DNA from: Paenibacillus durus
Lineage (GTDB): Bacteria; Bacillota; Bacilli; Paenibacillales; Paenibacillaceae
Length of the DNA stretch: 64,000 bases
Direction: 5' to 3'
NCBI RefSeq assembly: GCF_000756615.1
Contig: NZ_CP009288.1
Coordinates: 62,001-126,000 of the forward strand
Each line of letters opens with the position of its first letter. Position 1 is the first letter of the stretch. The notes under the pieces are model-generated. The model did no database searches and was not told the DNA's origin. It saw only the letters and a program-made list of their open reading frames with translations. The position numbers were made by a program, and so were the translations under genes. This document shows positions 1 through 8,150 of this stretch, in pieces.

Positions 1-399
1 GATTCGATCGCTTATGAGATTGATCAGGAAATGCAGCGTTTCATCAGCGAATGCTATGAGCGATGCAGAGAGCTGCTGAAGAAGCACTCGAAGGAAATGC
101 ATCTCATCGCAGGTACGCTGCTGGAGAAAGAGACGCTTGAGCTTGAGCAGATCAAAGAGCTGATCGAGCAGGGCTATCTGACTGAAGACGGCAAGCCGGT
201 TGACGGCCAAAGTCTTGCGAATGAAGGTGCGGAGCCGGTTATTGATTCGATCGGCGATGTAAAAGTCCGCATTCAGGGCAAGACTGATGAGCCTCAGGCT
301 ACGCTGGGAGATTCGCCCAAAGATATTCCGAACAATCCACAGCAAGATGGAGAGAGTGGAAATGACGAGAACAAGGGCGGCGGAGCAAGCTTGAGCTAA
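1..399 (+). CDS. ftsH: ATP-dependent zinc metalloprotease FtsH, C-terminal end (partial)
   Basis: Reading frame is open from base 1 and ends in TAA at 397-399, so only the C-terminal ~132 residues are present. The visible part begins DSIAYEIDQEMQRFI and continues through a helical stretch (HSKEMHLIAGTLLEKETL, EQIKELIEQGYL) typical of the end of the FtsH M41 peptidase domain, followed by a poorly conserved, acidic, Gly/Asn/Asp-rich tail. FtsH is a membrane-anchored AAA+ protease that degrades unfolded membrane proteins and some regulators; the ATPase and HExxH zinc site lie upstream of the window. In Bacillus subtilis ftsH directly precedes coaX, which supports the call; here three nad genes sit in between. 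A strong terminator follows. Confidence 0.9.
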   Translation, partial: DSIAYEIDQEMQRFISECYERCRELLKKHSKEMHLIAGTLLEKETLELEQIKELIEQGYLTEDGKPVDGQSLANEGAEPVIDSIGDVKVRIQGKTDEPQATLGDSPKDIPNNPQQDGESGNDENKGGGASLS

Positions 400-430
400 T
401 CCGATATTCCGCCGCAGGGCAGGGATCAAT

Positions 431-468
431 AAAATCCGGAGAACGAATTTGTTCTCCGGATTTTTTTT
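431..468 (+). terminator. Rho-independent terminator of ftsH
   Basis: Perfect inverted repeat AATCCGGAGAAC / GTTCTCCGGATT around a short GAATTT loop, followed by eight T residues. It lies about 30 bases after the ftsH stop and separates it from the nad operon. Confidence 0.9.
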
Positions 469-526
469 AATCGTCGAGAGGTAAGCTGCCGGAAATAGCC
501 GCTTCTGTAAGAGCGTATCCATTAGA

Positions 527-555
527 TTGACACGGCAAGGAACGTTGTGTACATT
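527..555 (+). promoter_or_regulatory. Candidate sigma-A promoter for nadABC
   Basis: TTGACA at 527-532 and TACATT at 550-555 with a 17-base spacer. It leaves a ~115-base leader before nadA. I could not identify a NiaR/NadR-type operator with confidence. Confidence 0.6.
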
Positions 556-677
556 AGTGATAAATATTACGAACTATATACCGTTTACATGATGCTGAAT
601 ATCTTCTTACAATCTGCCTCATTTCAGATTTGATATGCCGGTGAATATGCCGTTAAATATAAGGGGGAACGTATACC

Positions 678-1616
678 GTGGAAGCTCTGGCGCTGGAGCG
701 CAAGCAAGAACAAAACCGTCAACTGCGTGAACGTCTCGAACAGCTTAAGAAGGAACGGAATGCCATCATTTTGGCTCACTATTATCAGCGCGATGAAATT
801 CAGGAAGTTGCCGATTTTCGCGGCGACTCTTTTTTGCTGGCTCAAAAGGCCGCCGCAACGGAAGCGGAAGTGATCGTATTCTGCGGCGTTCATTTTATGG
901 GTGAAAGCGCCAAGATCTTGGCCCCGGACAAGACGGTTCTTATCCCTGACGAGCGTGCCGGCTGCCCCATGGCCGACATGGTTAACGTAGAGGGCCTTCG
1001 CAAGCTGAAGGCTAAGCATCCGAATGCCAAGGTGGTTACCTATATCAATTCCTCCGCCGAAATTAAAGCGGAGACGGATATATGCTGTACCTCCGCCAAT
1101 GCCGTCCGGGTCATCGAGTCGCTGGATGCGGAGGAGATCATTTGGGTTCCGGATAAGAATCTGGGGCACTATGTGCAGGAGAAGACCGGCAAAAAGCTGA
1201 TTATTTGGGAAGGTTACTGCAACACGCATGATATGCTTACCGTCAAAGATGTCGTCGAAATGAAGGCCAAATACCCGAATGCCCAGTTTGTGGTTCATCC
1301 CGAATGCCGTCCGGAGGTCGTGGCTATGGGTGATTTTGTCGGCAGCACTACCGCCATTATCGATTACTGCAAAAAATCGGACGTCCAGGAATTTATCGTG
1401 GGAACCGAGGACGGGACAGGCTACCAACTGCGAAAGGACAGTCCGGAGAAGGACTTCCATTTCGCTTCCAAATTCCTGGTTTGTCCCAATATGAAAGTCA
1501 ACAATCTCAAAAAATTGGTAAAATGCCTGGAGACGATGAAGCCGCAAATTTATGTGCCGCCAACTGTCGCAGACAAAGCCAGACAATCTCTAGAGCGCAT
1601 GCTACAAGTCAAGTAG
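678..1616 (+). CDS. nadA: Quinolinate synthase NadA
   Basis: Cytoplasmic iron-sulfur enzyme that condenses iminoaspartate with dihydroxyacetone phosphate to quinolinate, the second step of de novo NAD synthesis. The protein is 312 residues from a GTG start preceded by AAGGGGG (661-667). Motifs seen: ILAHYYQRDEIQEVADFRGD near residue 30, FCGVHFMGESAKIL near 75, CCTSANAVRVIES near 135, the PEC of VHPECRPEVV near 212 and CPNMKVNNLKKL near 272. The last three carry the cysteines expected to bind the 4Fe-4S cluster. It is the compact form; B. subtilis NadA is longer. First gene of nadA-nadB-nadC, which makes a complete aspartate-to-NaMN branch. The long antisense reading frame over this gene is a shadow. 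Confidence 0.95.
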   Translation: MEALALERKQEQNRQLRERLEQLKKERNAIILAHYYQRDEIQEVADFRGDSFLLAQKAAATEAEVIVFCGVHFMGESAKILAPDKTVLIPDERAGCPMADMVNVEGLRKLKAKHPNAKVVTYINSSAEIKAETDICCTSANAVRVIESLDAEEIIWVPDKNLGHYVQEKTGKKLIIWEGYCNTHDMLTVKDVVEMKAKYPNAQFVVHPECRPEVVAMGDFVGSTTAIIDYCKKSDVQEFIVGTEDGTGYQLRKDSPEKDFHFASKFLVCPNMKVNNLKKLVKCLETMKPQIYVPPTVADKARQSLERMLQVK

Positions 1617-1655
1617 CATGCGCTACTCTTTCATTGAAACAGGTGAAAAGTGGTC

Positions 1656-3272
1656 ATGATTCCACAGTATTTGGTTGATTTCGACCTGCGGGAGCTTCCC
1701 ACCGTAGAAACGGATTGCATTGTCATCGGCTCTGGTATCGCCGGACTGTTCACAGCCATCAAGGTAAGCGAGGATCGGCGGGTCATAATGATTACGAAGA
1801 AATCGCTGATGGAGAGCAACACGCGTTATGCTCAGGGAGGCATCGCCGCCGTAATCGCGGAAGACGATTCTCCGCTGTACCATCGGCAGGATACTCTGAT
1901 GGCCGGGGCCGGACTGTGTTCCTCGGCTGCTGTAGATGCACTCGTCAATGAAGGGCCGTATGGTGTTCGTGAACTAATCCGGCTTGGAACGCTTTTTGAT
2001 AAGGAGAACGGTGTATTGGCGCTGACGCAGGAAGGAGCGCATAGCCACCGGCGGATTCTGCATGCCAACGGAGACGCTACCGGCTATGAAATTGTGCGCG
2101 CGCTGGTGCAGCAGGTACTCGAACACCACAATATTGAGGTGTGGGATGATCACTATGTGATCGACCTGGTTACGGAAGATGGTGAGTGCGTCGGAGCGCT
2201 TGTACAAAAACCGAACGGTGAGCGACTCTTTCTGAAGGGGTCAGCGACGGTCCTCTGTTCAGGCGGAGCGGGTCAGCTGTACCGCTATACGACCAATCCC
2301 GAGGTCGCGACAGGCGACGGAGTGGCGATTGCTTACCGTGCGGGAGCGCATATCCGCGATATGGAATTTATTCAGTTCCACCCGACGGCGCTCAGTTATC
2401 CCGGAGCCCCCCGGTTTCTGATTTCAGAGGCGGTTCGGGGTGAAGGAGCTGTGCTGCGTAATATACGGGGCGAACGTTTTATGGAGCGGTATCATGAGCT
2501 GCTGGAGCTTGCGCCGCGCGATATCGTTGCCCGGGCGATTGTCAGCGAAATGGAAGAGACGAAATCGACTTTTGTATACCTAGACATTACTCATGAATCG
2601 GCGGAAATGGTGAAGCGCCGGTTCCCGACGATATATCAGACCTGCATCGGCTACGGCCTGGACATCACAAGCGACTGGATTCCGGTGGCTCCGGCTGCTC
2701 ACTATATGATGGGCGGCATCAAGACCGATCTGAACGGGGAGAGCAGCATTCGAAGACTCTTTGCTTGTGGGGAAGTATCCTCTACAGGCGTGCACGGCGC
2801 TAACCGCCTTGCCAGCAATTCGCTCTCGGAAGCAGTCGTATTCGGACACCGCATTGTTGAGCGGATCCGCAGCCTGCCGAAATTGGACAAGAGAGATCTA
2901 TCCGCTGGCTGTGATATGGGCCGCCATGAGCATTCGACGCAAGCCATTGTGGAACGCCGCCTGAAGCTGCAGAAGATCATGGTCCGCTATGTCGGACTGC
3001 GGCGGAATGAGGAGATGCTGTCCAAAGGACTCGAAGAGCTGAAGCGGCAGCTGCCGATTTTTGGGGGGGCGCTAACCAAGCGCGAAGAATATGAATTTGC
3101 CAATATGCTGACCTGCAGCCTGCTTGTGACGGAATCGGCGTTGACGCGCGAGGAGAGCAGAGGAGCCCATTACCGCGAAGATTTTCCGCAGCGGGATGAT
3201 GAGCATTGGCGCAAGCATTTGCTCCAGATTCGCGAACTGGGCATAGTGGAGGAGACAAGCGATGATGTTTAA
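1656..3272 (+). CDS. nadB: L-aspartate oxidase NadB
   Basis: FAD flavoprotein that oxidises L-aspartate to iminoaspartate, the substrate of NadA. N-terminal Rossmann motif VIGSGIAGLFTAIK binds FAD; other hallmarks are NTRYAQGGIAAV, HSHRRILHANGDATG, GGAGQLYRYTTNPEVATGDG, MEFIQFHPTAL, and the C-terminal FAD motif ACGEVSSTGVHGANRLASNS, followed by the helical succinate dehydrogenase-like C-terminal domain. About 538 residues, normal for the family. A GTG at 1650 is in frame, but the AGGTG ribosome site at 1641-1645 is better spaced (10 bases) for ATG 1656, so that start is preferred. The 3' end overlaps nadC by 11 bases, indicating translational coupling. Confidence 0.95.
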   Translation: MIPQYLVDFDLRELPTVETDCIVIGSGIAGLFTAIKVSEDRRVIMITKKSLMESNTRYAQGGIAAVIAEDDSPLYHRQDTLMAGAGLCSSAAVDALVNEGPYGVRELIRLGTLFDKENGVLALTQEGAHSHRRILHANGDATGYEIVRALVQQVLEHHNIEVWDDHYVIDLVTEDGECVGALVQKPNGERLFLKGSATVLCSGGAGQLYRYTTNPEVATGDGVAIAYRAGAHIRDMEFIQFHPTALSYPGAPRFLISEAVRGEGAVLRNIRGERFMERYHELLELAPRDIVARAIVSEMEETKSTFVYLDITHESAEMVKRRFPTIYQTCIGYGLDITSDWIPVAPAAHYMMGGIKTDLNGESSIRRLFACGEVSSTGVHGANRLASNSLSEAVVFGHRIVERIRSLPKLDKRDLSAGCDMGRHEHSTQAIVERRLKLQKIMVRYVGLRRNEEMLSKGLEELKRQLPIFGGALTKREEYEFANMLTCSLLVTESALTREESRGAHYREDFPQRDDEHWRKHLLQIRELGIVEETSDDV

Positions 3273-4137
3273 CGGATATAACGAACAGCTGGTGCAATCC
3301 ATCAAGAACTGGCTGAAGGAAGATGTCGGCTCCGGTGATGTGACCACGTTGACGACGATTGCGCCCGGACATCAGTCCAAAGGAATTATTCATGCAAAAG
3401 AAGAAGGCGTGGTCTGCGGCATTCCCGTCGCGGAGCTGGTATTCGAGGTCGTCGATCCCAGCCTGTCCTTTACCCTATTCGTGAAGGAAGGCGAGCGTGT
3501 GGCCAAGGGAACCGTGATTGCAGAAGTAGAGGGCAGCACCCACGCGATTTTAACAGGCGAGCGGCTTGCTCTGAATCTGATGCAGCGGCTTTCGGGAGTG
3601 GCGACGCGGACAGCCTCGTTCGTGCAGGCGCTGGACGGACTGCCGGCGAAGCTGGTAGATACACGCAAGACTACGCCGGGACACCGGATGCTGGAGAAGT
3701 ACGCGGTTCGAATTGGCGGGGGCGCCAATCACCGGTTCGGCTTATACGATGCCGTTATGATCAAGGATAACCATATAAAAGGCGCAGGGGGCATTCAGAA
3801 GGCCGTCAGCAGAGCCCGGGCCAACATTCCGCATACTATGACGATTGAAGTGGAAACGGAAAGCTTGGAACAGGTTGAGGAGGCGCTGGCCGCAGGGGCG
3901 GACATTATTATGCTGGATAACATGTCTCTTGAATTAATGACAGAGGCTGTGCGCAAAATTAAGACGAAGGCGCCGCATGTGAAGACGGAGGCTTCGGGAA
4001 ACGTTTCGCTGGAAACGGTGCGCGGCATCGCAGAAACGGGCGTCGATGTGATCTCCGTCGGACGGCTCACTTACTCCTTTTCCAGTTTGGATATCAGTCT
4101 GGATCTGAATGAGAAGAAGGAGGGCGCTTTGTCATGA
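3262..4137 (+). CDS. nadC: Nicotinate-nucleotide pyrophosphorylase (carboxylating) NadC
   Basis: Quinolinate phosphoribosyltransferase: converts quinolinate and PRPP to nicotinate mononucleotide, CO2 and PPi. 291 residues, typical. Visible motifs: EDVGSGDVTT near residue 17, GERLALNLMQRLSGVAT near 96, the PRPP/quinolinate-binding VDTRKTTPGHRMLEKYAVRIGG near 135, HRFGLYDAVMIKDNH near 160, VEVETESLEQVEEAL, and DIIMLDNMS. GGAGGAG at 3248-3254 fits the ATG at 3262; a second ATG follows immediately. It overlaps nadB upstream and coaX downstream (ATGA), so nadABC and coaX form one transcriptional unit that joins NAD and CoA cofactor synthesis. Confidence 0.95.
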   Translation: MMFNGYNEQLVQSIKNWLKEDVGSGDVTTLTTIAPGHQSKGIIHAKEEGVVCGIPVAELVFEVVDPSLSFTLFVKEGERVAKGTVIAEVEGSTHAILTGERLALNLMQRLSGVATRTASFVQALDGLPAKLVDTRKTTPGHRMLEKYAVRIGGGANHRFGLYDAVMIKDNHIKGAGGIQKAVSRARANIPHTMTIEVETESLEQVEEALAAGADIIMLDNMSLELMTEAVRKIKTKAPHVKTEASGNVSLETVRGIAETGVDVISVGRLTYSFSSLDISLDLNEKKEGALS

Positions 4138-4901
4138 TGCTGGCCGTGGATATCGGCAATACGAATATTGTGCTTGGGGTTTACCGGCAGCGGGAACTCC
4201 TGCACCATTTCCGGCTGAGCACGGCGCGGCAATCGACTGCGGATGAGTACGGGATTTTGATTCACAATTTATTTAATATGTCGGGTCTATCCGTTAAAAA
4301 TGTGGAAGGAGTCATCATTTCTTCCGTCGTACCTCCGCTCGTGCATGTAATCGTGGAAATGTGTGTCAAATATATCGGCAAAGAGCCGCTGGTAGTCGGG
4401 CCCGGAATCAAGACCGGGCTAAACTTACGTTACGAGAATCCCCGGGAGGTCGGCGCGGACCGTATTGTGAACGCCGTGGCCGCCATTGAGCGTTATCAAT
4501 GTCCGCTTGTCGTCGTCGACTTTGGAACCGCCACAACATTTGACTGTATCGACGGAAACGCCAATTATCTTGGAGGCGCCATTGTGCCGGGCATCGGCAT
4601 TTCCACCGAGGCCTTATATGAGCGAGCGTCCAAGCTGCCGAGAATCGAACTGGAGAAGCCCAAGAAAGTAATCGGCCGAAATACCGTGCATGCGATGCAG
4701 GCCGGGATTATTTTTGGCTACGCGGGACAAGTGGAAGGTATTGTAAGGCGCATTAAGGCCGAGATGAACGCTCCCAGACTGAAGGTCATCGCGACGGGAG
4801 GATTGGCGCCCCTGATTGCGGGCGAGACGGACTGCATTGATGAAATCGATTCGCTGCTTACGCTGGAGGGGCTGCGCATTATTTATGACCGCAATCAATA
4901 A
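4134..4901 (+). CDS. coaX: Type III pantothenate kinase CoaX
   Basis: First step of CoA synthesis: phosphorylates pantothenate. The ASKHA-fold signature is clear: phosphate-1 loop DIGNTNIVLG at residues 5-14, GADRIVNAVAA near 106 (the active-site Asp), VVVDFGTATTFDCID near 126, GGAIVPGI near 144, and a glycine-rich end VIATGGLAPLI. 255 residues, normal. Start ATG overlaps the nadC stop (ATGA) with AAGGAGG about 10 bases upstream. In B. subtilis the orthologue follows ftsH directly and precedes hslO, as it does here. Confidence 0.95.
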   Translation: MMLAVDIGNTNIVLGVYRQRELLHHFRLSTARQSTADEYGILIHNLFNMSGLSVKNVEGVIISSVVPPLVHVIVEMCVKYIGKEPLVVGPGIKTGLNLRYENPREVGADRIVNAVAAIERYQCPLVVVDFGTATTFDCIDGNANYLGGAIVPGIGISTEALYERASKLPRIELEKPKKVIGRNTVHAMQAGIIFGYAGQVEGIVRRIKAEMNAPRLKVIATGGLAPLIAGETDCIDEIDSLLTLEGLRIIYDRNQ

Positions 4902-4939
4902 CATCGGGATTCAATTTATGACAGGAGGGCTGATCACCC

Positions 4940-5821
4940 ATGCAAAATAAAAAAGACAAGTTGGTACGGGGAACGGCACTTAACGGGAGGGTACGGACTT
5001 TTGCGGTTCGCACGACGGAGCTTACTGCCGAGCTTCAGCGCAGGCATGATACGTATCCGACGGCTACGGCCGCGCTCGGACGTACGGTTACCGCAGCCGC
5101 CATGATGGGCGCCATGCTCAAAGGCAAGGAAATGATCAATATCCAGATCAAAGGCGGCGGTCCGATCGGGCAGATTGTCGCAGAGGCAAATGCCGAGGGA
5201 GAGGTCCGCGGCTATGTCCAGAATCCTCATGTCCATCTGCCGAGTAACAGTTTAGGCAAGCTGGACGTGGCAGGGGCAGTCGGAACCGATGGCTTTATCC
5301 ATGTCATCAAGGATCTCGGTCTGAAGGAGCCTTACCGCGGCAGTGTGCCGATTGTTTCCGGCGAGCTCGGCGACGATTTTACATATTACTTTGCCGTTTC
5401 CGAGCAGACGAACTCCGCAGTGGGATTAGGTGTGCTGGTTGAGGCAGATAACAGCGTCAAGGTGGCTGGCGGATTTATTATTCAACTGCTGCCGGGCCTG
5501 ACCGATGAAGAGATTACGGAAATCGAACAAAACTTAAGCTCGACTCCTTCGGTTACGGCGCTGCTGGATCAGGGTATGGAGCCGGAGGAAATGCTGCGCC
5601 GCATTTTACCCGATACGGAAGTGCTGGACGAAACGGAAATTAGATTTAAGTGTCATTGCTCCCGCGAGAAAGTGGAGCAGACTCTGGTCAGCCTCGGCGC
5701 GTATGAATTGGAGCAGATAATCGAGGAAGACGGTCAGGCAGAAGTGGTATGCCATTTCTGCAACGAAGCCTATTCTTTTAACAAGGCGGAGCTGCAGGAA
5801 ATTCTCAATCAAGCGAAATAG
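4940..5821 (+). CDS. hslO: Redox-regulated chaperone Hsp33
   Basis: Cytoplasmic holdase chaperone switched on by oxidation. The N-terminal domain shows TYPTATAALGRTVTAAAMMG and a typical GYVQNPHVHLPSN; the C-terminal zinc redox switch is CHC near residue 238 followed by CHFC near residue 271, the CxC...CxxC set that releases zinc under oxidative stress. 293 residues, as expected. AGGAGGG lies 11 bases before ATG. The order coaX-hslO-foldase-cysK matches B. subtilis yacB-yacC-yacD-cysK. Confidence 0.95.
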   Translation: MQNKKDKLVRGTALNGRVRTFAVRTTELTAELQRRHDTYPTATAALGRTVTAAAMMGAMLKGKEMINIQIKGGGPIGQIVAEANAEGEVRGYVQNPHVHLPSNSLGKLDVAGAVGTDGFIHVIKDLGLKEPYRGSVPIVSGELGDDFTYYFAVSEQTNSAVGLGVLVEADNSVKVAGGFIIQLLPGLTDEEITEIEQNLSSTPSVTALLDQGMEPEEMLRRILPDTEVLDETEIRFKCHCSREKVEQTLVSLGAYELEQIIEEDGQAEVVCHFCNEAYSFNKAELQEILNQAK

Positions 5822-5833
5822 GATCGTGTAGGA

Positions 5834-6769
5834 ATGACAAGACAGGAACGCGCTTTGCGCAAATCCGTTCTCGTTCTGGCCGGATTCGTTCTGCTTCTTT
5901 CCGTCCTTCTCATATGGGAATGGCGCAGGGGAAAAGAGACCGCTGGGAACGACGAAGACGGAAAAAGAATAGCGAAGGTGGCCGGCCAATCCGTCTCACT
6001 GCGGCAGTGGAGAGATGAGCTCCAAAAGAGATATGGCGACGAAGTGCTGCTAGCCATGCTTAACCGGATCGCGGTAGAGACCGAAGCCAAGAAGCTTGGA
6101 ATCTCCGTCCCGGAGCAGGAGATCGACCGGGAATTGCAAACGGCGGCTTCCGGTTACGGCTCGGAGGAACAGTATTACTTGCAAATGGAAACAGAGCTTG
6201 GCATGACCAAGGAGGAAGTCCGGGAAGAAACCAGGTACAGGCTTATGCTCCAAGCGGTGGCAACGACAGGAATTGTAATCGGAGAAAAGGAGATCGATGC
6301 GTATTTACAGCAGGATCCGAGCCTCCTTCGCCCGGTTAAGGAGATCGAGCTGTCAATCATTAAGGTAATCTCCGAAAGGGAAGCGGAAAAGGTGCTGGAC
6401 CGTCTGGAAGACGGTGAGGATTTTACAGATTTGGCAGAGCAGCTTTCGATTGATGAGGATAGCAGGGTACGAGGGGGCCGGGTTGGTACAGTGGAGGAGG
6501 ATAATCCTTATTGGCCGCAGGATCTGCTGGAGGCAGCGGCGGAGCTGGACCCTGGCGCTGTTGCCGGTCCGTTTCAGGTAGATGGCGGTTATGCCGTGAT
6601 TCGGACAGACAAAGTAACCGTCCCGAAGATGCCGAGCGAACGGGAAATAAGAGAGCAGGTCCGCATGGAGCTTGCCCTCGAACAGGCTCCTCCGCTGCAG
6701 AAGGTCGAGAATGATCTGCGCGCCAAATATGATGCCGCAATAGATATTGACAAGGGACTTCAAGATTGA
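5834..6769 (+). CDS. Membrane-anchored peptidylprolyl isomerase, YacD/PrsA-like
   Basis: Residues 8-27 form one hydrophobic segment (VLVLAGFVLLLSVLLIWEW), so the protein is probably anchored with its body outside the membrane. A SurA-type N-terminal helical region (residues ~40-150) is followed by a parvulin PPIC domain at about 170-270, recognisable from IKVISEREAEKVLDRLEDG, FTDLAEQLSIDE, RGGRVGTV, and GPFQVDGGYAVIR. Its role is presumably folding of exported proteins. There is no lipobox cysteine, unlike PrsA. Position between hslO and cysK equals B. subtilis yacD, hence the family call; the substrate is unknown. 311 residues; the ribosome site is weak. Confidence 0.8.
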   Translation: MTRQERALRKSVLVLAGFVLLLSVLLIWEWRRGKETAGNDEDGKRIAKVAGQSVSLRQWRDELQKRYGDEVLLAMLNRIAVETEAKKLGISVPEQEIDRELQTAASGYGSEEQYYLQMETELGMTKEEVREETRYRLMLQAVATTGIVIGEKEIDAYLQQDPSLLRPVKEIELSIIKVISEREAEKVLDRLEDGEDFTDLAEQLSIDEDSRVRGGRVGTVEEDNPYWPQDLLEAAAELDPGAVAGPFQVDGGYAVIRTDKVTVPKMPSEREIREQVRMELALEQAPPLQKVENDLRAKYDAAIDIDKGLQD

Positions 6770-7005
6770 TAAGATGGGATTAACGTAAAACCTACTGATT
6801 TAGTCGGAATAGCACGGCAGCTTGCATTAGGCCTATGCAGCGCGCGGCTTAGCGTGCGGCGTTTCCTGAACTTTCGGGGACAGATCCGGTATGACCATGT
6901 TAAATTGAAGGCGGCCGCTGATGACCCAAGGGGCAAATGCTGAAGACTTATGTCACAAAGTTACGCAATCTTTCATCGTTCATTATTCTAAGGGGGTTTT
7001 TGCTC
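6770..7005. other. Intergenic region before cysK
   Basis: About 240 bases without a gene. It contains the cysK ribosome site at 6990-6996 and a GC-rich central part with short inverted repeats (GCGCGCGGC and similar), but no terminator with a T-run and no identifiable CymR or S-box site. Confidence 0.4.
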
Positions 7006-7944
7006 ATGTCTAAAGTGGTCAACAATGTAACCGAACTAATTGGAGGTACCCCGCTTGTACGCCTGAACCGGATCGTGCCGGAAGGTGCTGCGGAAATCTA
7101 TGTGAAGCTTGAATATCAGAACCCGGGCTCCAGCGTTAAGGACCGGATTGCGATCAGCATTGTGGAAGAAGCTGAGAAGCAAGGCCGCCTGAAACCGGGA
7201 GATACGATCCTGGAGGCAACCAGCGGCAATACGGGTATCGGTCTGGCAATGGTAGCGGCGGCTAAAGGATACAAAGCCATTATCGTTATGCCTGAGACGA
7301 TGAGCTTGGAGCGCCGTAACCTGCTTCGCGCTTATGGTGCGGAATTGGTTCTGACACCGGGATCGGAAGGCATGAACGGCGCGGTCAAGAAGGCCGAAGC
7401 TATTCTGGCTGAGAACCCGAGCTACTTTGTTGCCGAGCAGTTCAAGAATCCGGCCAATGTGAAGATTCACCGTGAAACAACGGGACCGGAAATCGTCGAA
7501 GCGATCGATTCGATCGGCGGATCGCTGGACGCTTTCATCGCGGGTATTGGCACAGGCGGAACGATTACAGGCGCCGGCGAAGTGCTGAAAGAGAAATATC
7601 CGGACATCAAGATTTACGCGGTAGAGCCTGCGGCTTCGCCAATTCTTGCGGGAGGTAAACCGGGACCTCACAAAATTCAAGGTATCGGAGCCAACTTTAT
7701 CCCTGATATTCTGAATCAAAATGTTTACGATGAAATTATTCATGTTGAAAATGACGAAGCGTTTGATACAGCGCGCCGCGTAGCGAAAGAAGAGGGCATC
7801 CTGTCCGGTATTTCTTCGGGAGCCGCGATTTTTGCAGCGATCAAAGTGGCCAAGGAACTGGGCGCCGGCAAACGTGTGGTTGCAATCGTTCCGAGTAACG
7901 GCGAACGTTACCTCAGCACACCTCTGTACAACTACGAAGCCTAA
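7006..7944 (+). CDS. cysK: Cysteine synthase A (O-acetylserine sulfhydrylase)
   Basis: PLP enzyme making cysteine from O-acetylserine and sulfide. Motifs: LIGGTPLVRLN, the PLP lysine in NPGSSVKDRI (about residue 43), EATSGNTGIGLA near 70, GTGGTITGAGE near 180, and ISSGAAIFAA near 265. A frame open from 6937 would add 23 residues, but AAGGGGG at 6990-6996 is spaced 9 bases from ATG 7006, and MSKVVNNVTELIGG matches the normal N terminus; 312 residues results. The 236-base upstream gap has no riboswitch or T-box that I recognise. Confidence 0.95.
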   Translation: MSKVVNNVTELIGGTPLVRLNRIVPEGAAEIYVKLEYQNPGSSVKDRIAISIVEEAEKQGRLKPGDTILEATSGNTGIGLAMVAAAKGYKAIIVMPETMSLERRNLLRAYGAELVLTPGSEGMNGAVKKAEAILAENPSYFVAEQFKNPANVKIHRETTGPEIVEAIDSIGGSLDAFIAGIGTGGTITGAGEVLKEKYPDIKIYAVEPAASPILAGGKPGPHKIQGIGANFIPDILNQNVYDEIIHVENDEAFDTARRVAKEEGILSGISSGAAIFAAIKVAKELGAGKRVVAIVPSNGERYLSTPLYNYEA

Positions 7945-7980
7945 ACCTTATTCTATAGTAATAATATTTTAATTGTACGG

Positions 7981-8034
7981 AAAAGAGCCTTTGACTTCCG
8001 CCTTTACGCGGTTGCCCAAGGCTCTTTGAATTTG
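7981..8034 (+). terminator. Terminator after cysK
   Basis: Inverted repeat AAGAGCCTTTG / CAAGGCTCTT with a 24-base loop region that itself pairs weakly, followed by TGAATTTG. The T-tract is imperfect, but the position just after cysK and before the pabB promoter supports termination. Confidence 0.65.
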
Positions 8035-8081
8035 ACAGACATCCTTTCCAGGCAAAAATAAGCGCTTCTTGTCGGATAGAC

Positions 8082-8111
8082 TTTTCAAAATTGCTGAAAA
8101 TAAAGTATACT
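8082..8111 (+). promoter_or_regulatory. Candidate promoter of the folate operon
   Basis: TTTTCA (8082-8087), 18-base spacer, TATACT (8106-8111). Transcription would begin near 8118, which rules out in-frame start codons further upstream and supports TTG 8151 as the pabB start. Confidence 0.55.
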
Positions 8112-8150
8112 GACAGGCAAATAGCTATTGAGGCGTTTAGGAGGATGAAC

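Noticed and set aside
624..1586. 320-residue frame opposite nadA
   Set aside because: It is antisense to a clear nadA frame, has no ribosome site and no recognisable motif; shadow.
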